This document shows positions 51,463-55,158 of a DNA stretch of 55,158 nucleotides, in pieces. Source of the DNA: Candidatus Rokuibacteriota bacterium (GTDB lineage: Bacteria > Methylomirabilota > Methylomirabilia > Rokubacteriales > CSP1-6); NCBI GenBank assembly GCA_016200085.1, contig JACQFL010000035.1:1-55158 (forward strand), in the 5' to 3' direction. Below the pieces are notes generated by a model. The model was not told the origin of the DNA, made no database searches, and saw nothing but the letters and a program-made list of their open reading frames with translations. The position numbers were made by a program, and so were the translations under genes. How positions within the stretch are numbered: position 1 is the stretch's first letter; the number at the start of each line of letters is the position of its first letter.

Positions 51463-51731
51463 CGTGCTCCCTCGTACTGGCGTCGCTCACTTCGCGTAGC
51501 CCGTCTTGCCGAGATGAGACGCGGGCGCTCGTCCCGCCACGTGTAGACGACCACAAGCGTCCGGCCAAGGGCGTCCATGCCGAGCGTCACGAACCGAGCT
51601 TCGTCGTCCGCGCTGTCGTCGTGAATCGTGATCGCCTGCTCGTCGTGAAGGACCGTTCCCGCGTCCGCGAAATCGACGCCGTGCTTGCGGAGGTTCGTGG
51701 CCGCCTTGCCGGGGTCCCATTCGAACTCCAC
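51459..51731 (-). CDS. brnT: BrnT-family toxin (RelE-fold ribonuclease)
   Basis: A 90-residue protein with the BrnT core EFEWDPGKAATNLRKHGVDF, LGRTLVVVYTWRDERPRLIS and ARRATRSERRQYE. BrnT cleaves RNA and arrests growth when free. The start is GTG at 51731, only five bases past the TATACT -10, so its mRNA is nearly leaderless. It forms a two-gene operon with brnA. Confidence 0.92.
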   Translation of the reverse strand: MEFEWDPGKAATNLRKHGVDFADAGTVLHDEQAITIHDDSADDEARFVTLGMDALGRTLVVVYTWRDERPRLISARRATRSERRQYEGAR

Positions 51732-51736
51732 GGCAT

Positions 51737-51765
51737 AGTATATGTACTAATGTGCATATAGTCAA
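51737..51765 (-). promoter_or_regulatory. brnTA promoter with palindromic operator in the spacer
   Basis: Minus-strand TTGACT (51765-51760), exactly 17 bases, TATACT (51742-51737). Between them lies an imperfect palindrome, on the plus strand ATATGTAC-TAAT-GTGCATAT (51740-51759, seven of eight arm positions pairing). BrnA-BrnT complexes are known to repress their own promoter, so this is the likely operator. Confidence 0.75.
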
Positions 51766-51855
51766 CGAAAGCGATCTCGCCCGGATCTGTTTGCTAGGCG
51801 CGCATGGCGAACGGCGTGCCGAGCAGGTACCGTGAAGCCATGACGGGAGGACACC

Positions 51856-52269
51856 ATGGCGAGCAGGATGACGAGGAAGGTGGAGAAGCTGGTGGGGCGC
51901 GAGCGGGTATGTCGCGTGGCGACGGTCGGGGACGGCGTGATGCCGCACTGCGTGCCGGTGTGCCAGGTGGTGGATGGCGGGAAGATCTACTTCGGCTCGG
52001 GCGACGAGGCCGGCAAGGTCAAGAACCTCGAGGCGACCCCGCACGTCTGCGTGACCGTCGATCTCTACTCCGACGACTGGAGCCAGATCAAGGGTGTGAT
52101 GGTGCAGGGGACCGTGGAGCTCATCGCGCGCGGGCCGCGCTTCCGGAAGATCCGTGATCTGCTCTACGCGAAGTACCCGCACTATCGCACCGACGCGGCG
52201 CTGTCGCCCTCGGACTCCGTCATCGTCGAGGTCACGCCGACCCACGTCTTCACCTGGGGCCTCGACTGA
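51856..52269 (+). CDS. PPOX-fold (pyridoxamine 5'-phosphate oxidase-like) protein
   Basis: This 137-residue split-barrel flavoprotein reads RVCRVATVGDGVMPHCVPVC, YFGSGDEAGKVKNLEATPHV, VTVDLYSDDW and GVMVQGTVELI. This is the PPOX fold, resembling small FMN- or F420-binding proteins that guard or reduce small molecules. GACGGGAGGACACC precedes the ATG. Its 3' end overlaps the convergent DUF3750 gene by 20 bases. Confidence 0.85.
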   Translation: MASRMTRKVEKLVGRERVCRVATVGDGVMPHCVPVCQVVDGGKIYFGSGDEAGKVKNLEATPHVCVTVDLYSDDWSQIKGVMVQGTVELIARGPRFRKIRDLLYAKYPHYRTDAALSPSDSVIVEVTPTHVFTWGLD

Positions 52270-53032
52270 GCGGCCAGTCGACCGTCACGGCGGAGGGCAA
52301 TCCCACGCGGCCGGCGACGGGCAGCTTCAGGGCGGGCGTCTTGACGTCGACCCCGAAGGTGAGCCCCAGCACGTTGATCTCGACGCCCTCGTCCACGCCG
52401 ACGAGCACGCCGAGCAGGCCCAGCACCGAGAGCTGGGCGCCGCGGCCCGCGGGGCTCGTGGCCACGAGCGTGCCCGGCAGGTAGTCCTTGCCGATCGCCG
52501 TCGGCGGCAGCTGCAGGCGCAGCTCGGGCACCCGGCGGCCCACGAAGGCCGTGAACGTGTTGCTGTTCGGGCCCGGCCACAGGCGATAGCTCGCGGGGTA
52601 GGGATAGTCGCGTACTGCCGCCTCGATCTTGTCGATGACCGCGTCGATGTCGGGGCTCCGCAGATCCACCAGCAGCCGGGGCCGGGCACCGAACCAGTAG
52701 TTGTCTGGGCCGGTCCGGTCCACGCGCACGGCCGGCGCGCCCTGGTCGACGCCCCAGCCGATCACCTCGTAGCGATGCCACGCGGCGCCGCTCCGCTTCA
52801 CCGCGACCCACGAGTGTACGCCGACCACGCCGCGCCAGCCGACGGCGCGCGCCGCGTACACCTGCACCACCGCCCCGGGCGTGGTCTCCGCCGACGGCGC
52901 CTGGCCGGACGGCTCCCGGCGCGCGTTCCAGAAATCGCGCGATCGTCCCATCGCCGCGCAGCCCGAAGGGACGTGAGCGAGCAGCGCGAGTCCGAGCGCG
53001 GCGAGCAGGGGGCGGCGGGCGGACGCGGTCAC
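52250..53032 (-). CDS. DUF3750 lipoprotein
   Basis: This 260-residue protein has an N-terminal signal with the lipobox-like VPSGC. GVVGVHSWVAVKRSGAAWHR, YEVIGWGVDQ and YRLWPGPNSNTFTAFVGR belong to DUF3750. Function unknown; it is probably anchored to the cell envelope. GTG at 53032 is chosen because TATCGT (53045-53040) ends seven bases upstream; a longer start would overlap that promoter. Confidence 0.8.
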   Translation of the reverse strand: MTASARRPLLAALGLALLAHVPSGCAAMGRSRDFWNARREPSGQAPSAETTPGAVVQVYAARAVGWRGVVGVHSWVAVKRSGAAWHRYEVIGWGVDQGAPAVRVDRTGPDNYWFGARPRLLVDLRSPDIDAVIDKIEAAVRDYPYPASYRLWPGPNSNTFTAFVGRRVPELRLQLPPTAIGKDYLPGTLVATSPAGRGAQLSVLGLLGVLVGVDEGVEINVLGLTFGVDVKTPALKLPVAGRVGLPSAVTVDWPLSRGPR

Positions 53033-53071
53033 GACCGCAACGATACCGCGAATGGCGCCGACCACAATGAC

Positions 53072-53476
53072 TTACTGGGGTACATCCTCGAACCGGGTGC
53101 TTTTGAACGGCACAAGAAATCCCTTACCCTTCGTGATGATTTTCGCCTGCGTCACAATGTGTGGCCACCAGCCGACAAATCTCGCCGCGTAGAGCCATAA
53201 CTTTTGGTCCGCCCATGCATTCTTGAGAAAGAAAGCTGTCAGGCCGGACTCCCGCCATGCTGCTCGCTCGGCCGGATTGCGCATGATGTGTAAGTCGCCC
53301 GAGACGATCACCCAGTCCCGCTCTTGTCCGAGTGCTCGGATCCACGCAACATCGTTGGTGTTCGCCGCAAATTTCGTTCGGAGGTGCACGACATCGTTCC
53401 TGTCAGATGCAGATTCCAGCGCCGCGACTGCGCGGGCTAGGGCAGGCGACATGGTGTTATCGAAGAAGAACCTCAC
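53072..53476 (-). CDS. PIN-like toxin (VapC45 type)
   Basis: This 134-residue protein starts MRFFFDNTMSPALARAVAAL, with Asp6 as the first PIN acidic residue. It has NDVAWIRALGQERDWVIVSG, then D in SGDLHIMRNPAE, and a C-terminal FKSTRFEDV. These acidic positions fit the PIN-like RNase fold of VapC45-type toxins. ATG overlaps the antitoxin stop (ATGA). Base composition is less GC-rich than the 1-52 kb part. Confidence 0.75.
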   Translation of the reverse strand: MRFFFDNTMSPALARAVAALESASDRNDVVHLRTKFAANTNDVAWIRALGQERDWVIVSGDLHIMRNPAERAAWRESGLTAFFLKNAWADQKLWLYAARFVGWWPHIVTQAKIITKGKGFLVPFKSTRFEDVPQ

Positions 53477-54177
53477 GCAGCAAGGCTTGCTTCAAACGCA
53501 ACGGCGTCGCGGACTGAGCGTTCGCTTACCTCAAACCACCGCGCAACATGATGGAGAGACTGCTCGGCCCTATACGCCTTCGCGAGAATCGCTGTTGGTA
53601 CTCCTTCTCGAGGGACGATGGGCTGTCCGAAACTCCGATGCGGACTCAATACGACATTTCGGGCCTTGCCAAGCGGCCACCACTCGTCAGCTTGTCCGTC
53701 CGTCGAGAACTTCAGTGTGGCGATGAACGAACGTACGATGCGATTGAATGATCCCTGGCCGCTGACCATATCGACGAGTGCGGCATCTGAACGCGCCGCT
53801 CCGTGCGCCAGGTCCTCAAAGATCGAGCGGCCGTCGGTGACGAACCGTCCCCGCGAGAACGGGTAAGGCCCGAGTATCTCCTGGGCCTTAGCATGCGCTT
53901 CGCGTATCGTTTTCCAATGAACCCCCGCCCCAAGAAACGCATCGACGAACCGAATCTCCTGAAGGTCGAGAAATGTCAGAGTTACCACACCATCTAGGGC
54001 TGGCAGAATGGACGTCACAACAGGAAGAGACTTGCGCGGGCCCGACCTCGTCCGGAACGTGTACCCACGCAACCAGCGGCGAATCCTGCCAGTGGAGACA
54101 TGGGAAAGCCGCGACGCTTCGGGCACTGTGTAGAGACCAAGGCCGATGAAGTGAAATCCGCTGGTGCTCATATCCAC
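53473..54177 (-). CDS. DUF433/VapB45-type antitoxin with N-terminal helix-turn-helix
   Basis: A 234-residue protein. The N-terminal YTVPEASRLSHVSTGRIRRW is a MerR-like helix-turn-helix, the middle is a variable helical region, and the C-terminal REGVPTAILAKAYRAEQSLH plus HVARWFEVSERSV is a DUF433 domain. This combination pairs with VapC45-like PIN toxins. The start may be GTG 54177 or ATG 54171; neither has a strong ribosome site. GTTTAGCGGCTAAC (54183-54196) just upstream is a small palindrome that could be its operator. Confidence 0.75.
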   Translation of the reverse strand: MDMSTSGFHFIGLGLYTVPEASRLSHVSTGRIRRWLRGYTFRTRSGPRKSLPVVTSILPALDGVVTLTFLDLQEIRFVDAFLGAGVHWKTIREAHAKAQEILGPYPFSRGRFVTDGRSIFEDLAHGAARSDAALVDMVSGQGSFNRIVRSFIATLKFSTDGQADEWWPLGKARNVVLSPHRSFGQPIVPREGVPTAILAKAYRAEQSLHHVARWFEVSERSVRDAVAFEASLAA

Positions 54178-54295
54178 CTGCAGTTTAGCGGCTAACTATG
54201 CGGTTCGCCATTGTCTTTTAGCCACTGAGACGAAATTCGACGCCTCGGAGGCCCGACAGGTGGGCGCTGTGGACGGCGCTGGGCGGGGTTACGAG

Positions 54296-54427
54296 CTAGG
54301 GTCGCACGTCAGGTTCCGGCACGGGGACCGGCGCTGTCGCGACATCCCAGAAGAATTCGAGCTCGGGGTCAGCGGCAGCGAGACGGCGGGCGCGTAGGGA
54401 CGTCATGGCAGGGGTCGTGGTGTTCAT
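54296..54427 (-). CDS. Possible 43-residue small protein
   Basis: A minus-strand ORF reads MNTTTPAMTSLRARRLAAAD, then a hydrophobic-acidic ELEFFWDV and a Pro-rich tail. Third positions are GC-rich, which favours coding over the overlapping plus-strand frame, but there is no clear ribosome site and no family. Apart from this and the palindrome near 54190, the 54178-54502 gap shows nothing. Confidence 0.3.
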   Translation of the reverse strand: MNTTTPAMTSLRARRLAAADPELEFFWDVATAPVPVPEPDVRP

Positions 54428-54502
54428 CGCTTGATGGTACCGGAGATCATGGCGCCAGATTGAATCGAGATACACTACCCACGGGTCGGAAGGGGGATTG
54501 AA

Positions 54503-54865
54503 ATGTGGCTGCCGGTTCTTCTCATTCTCGGTGGAATCGCACTCGCGTTCCTACTTTTCAAGGTTAGTGCTCTTGAGGCCGAGGTGGCTCGACTCAAGAA
54601 ATTAGAACCGCAGTTCAACGAGTTGGAGCATAGATTCGATCTGCTCGTCGAGAACCGTGACGAGGCGCATAACGGTATCAATTGGAAGGCGCTGTGGAAG
54701 CAGGCGCTAGGGGAGAAGTGGGCCGTAGCCTGGATACACGACGCGATCGCCCCCACGATGGGCTGGGGTCCGATCCTGCCGGAAGGCACAGGCACGAGGC
54801 TCCATGACTACATAGGTGACGACCCAGCTGGGAGTTCGGACACGGCCACTCCACCAACTGTTTAA
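54503..54865 (+). CDS. Small membrane protein with coiled coil, unknown
   Basis: A 120-residue protein: one N-terminal membrane segment (LPVLLILGGIALAFLLF), a coiled-coil stretch (SALEAEVARLKKLEPQFNEL), and a polar tail with several Trp residues. GGAAGGGGGATTGAA precedes the ATG, a good ribosome site. Codon use is less GC-biased than in the rest of the window, in line with recent acquisition. No family recognised. Confidence 0.65.
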   Translation: MWLPVLLILGGIALAFLLFKVSALEAEVARLKKLEPQFNELEHRFDLLVENRDEAHNGINWKALWKQALGEKWAVAWIHDAIAPTMGWGPILPEGTGTRLHDYIGDDPAGSSDTATPPTV

Positions 54866-54894
54866 TGCGGGCTTGGGTCGAAAGGCGGTGCGGT

Positions 54895-55026
54895 ATGCCC
54901 GAGTTCGAGCTTAAGGATTTCATACGGCAGACGCTGCTCGACATTAGCGGTGGGGTCCATGAGGCGAACGTCGCCTACATGAAAGACTCGCCGAAGGTTC
55001 ATAATCCCTTTCTTCTAGCTTACTAA
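54895..55026 (+). CDS. Short hypothetical protein, possibly truncated
   Basis: A 43-residue ORF starting MPEFELKDFIRQTLLDISGG. The DFIRQTLLDISGGVHEAN stretch resembles the N-terminus of longer hypothetical proteins from accessory islands, in my recollection. The stop comes after NPFLLAY, 14 bases before the probable IS630 end, so the gene may be truncated or decayed. AAGGCGGTGCGGT precedes the ATG. Confidence 0.45.
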   Translation: MPEFELKDFIRQTLLDISGGVHEANVAYMKDSPKVHNPFLLAY

Positions 55027-55040
55027 CCAGTCCGTTATTT

Positions 55041-55158
55041 AGTCTACACTTCTAACGGAATCGTGCTATGAAGGGACGTGCGCATTGATGGCCGCACGCT
55101 GTCGCACGACACGTCGGAAACCATCCGCCAGTTGGCCGTGCGCCGGGTCCACGAAGGC
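55041..55158 (+). mobile_element. Left end of an IS630-type insertion sequence, cut by window edge
   Basis: GTG 55078, preceded by GAAGGGAC, opens a frame with RIDGRTLSHDTSETIRQLAV and RRVHEG to the window end. This is the start of the helix-turn-helix region of IS630-family transposases. IS630 elements insert at TA; TA at 55040-55041 followed by GTCTACACTTCTAACGG is a plausible terminal repeat, but the other end is outside the window. Confidence 0.6.

Noticed and set aside
54164..54397. A 77-codon plus-strand ORF beside the VapB45-like gene
   Set aside because: No ribosome site, mixed composition without a fold, and it overlaps the antitoxin start region.

Overview
This is a GC-rich (roughly 70 percent) bacterial chromosome segment of about 55 kb with dense, often overlapping genes. 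The gene mix (LLM-class flavoenzymes, a Liv ABC transporter, acyl-CoA, SDR and hydrolase enzymes, VOC proteins, a very long GAF histidine kinase) and many start codons placed just after a -10-like hexamer suggest an uncultured soil or groundwater lineage such as Rokubacteria/Methylomirabilota. That placement is inference from gene style; no rRNA or marker gene lies in the window.

Layout. 1-4.2 kb: a cut-off 1-Cys peroxiredoxin, a small zinc-ribbon ORF, and a siroheme reductase operon (nitrite/sulfite reductase, precorrin-2 dehydrogenase, SUMT, DUF3105 protein). 4.2-13.3 kb: a 42-bp-arm inverted repeat, VOC and LLM genes, a KdpE C-terminal remnant, a secreted unknown, a DapA-like aldolase diverging from a dienelactone hydrolase/M20 amidohydrolase pair, and small proteins. 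13.4-18.2 kb: a complete livKHMGF operon on the minus strand. 18.2-26.9 kb: an acyl-CoA dehydrogenase-like gene, a PRTase-fold protein, a VOC protein, a CCG/Hdr-type Fe-S protein, a Tat-exported phosphoesterase, an orphan molybdopterin-binding hydroxylase with an HpcH/HpaI aldolase, and a Nudix hydrolase.

27.2-33.3 kb: an eight-gene, mostly stop/start-overlapping operon (SDR, redoxin, alpha/beta hydrolase, MBL hydrolase, enoyl-CoA hydratase, SDR, LMW-phosphatase-like, NIPSNAP). The redoxin frame is crossed by one in-frame TGA exactly at the nucleophilic position of its redox motif (W-U-G-C-R). A 6-bp hairpin with a GGU-starting loop begins shortly downstream, as expected of a bacterial SECIS. 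I read it as a selenoprotein, and it is the strongest unusual signal in the window.

33.3-45.8 kb: a toxin-first RelE/Phd-type module, a haloacetate-dehalogenase-like hydrolase, and a signalling operon: a roughly 2,820-residue kinase with about 13 GAF units, HisKA, HATPase and two receivers; then a stand-alone receiver; then a His-box/receiver/nucleotide-cyclase protein. 45.8-50.2 kb: a second phosphoesterase, an oligopeptide-type solute-binding protein and a thiolase. 50.3-55.2 kb: an accessory island with a frameshifted cupin gene, an orphan AbrB antitoxin, a BrnTA module with a readable promoter/operator, a PPOX protein, a DUF3750 lipoprotein, a VapBC45-like module in lower-GC DNA, small hypotheticals, and the left end of an IS630-type element at the window edge.

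Dispersed short repeats (two hairpin families, each in two copies, and two long inverted repeats of about 150 bp) sit between genes. No tRNA, rRNA or CRISPR array was seen.
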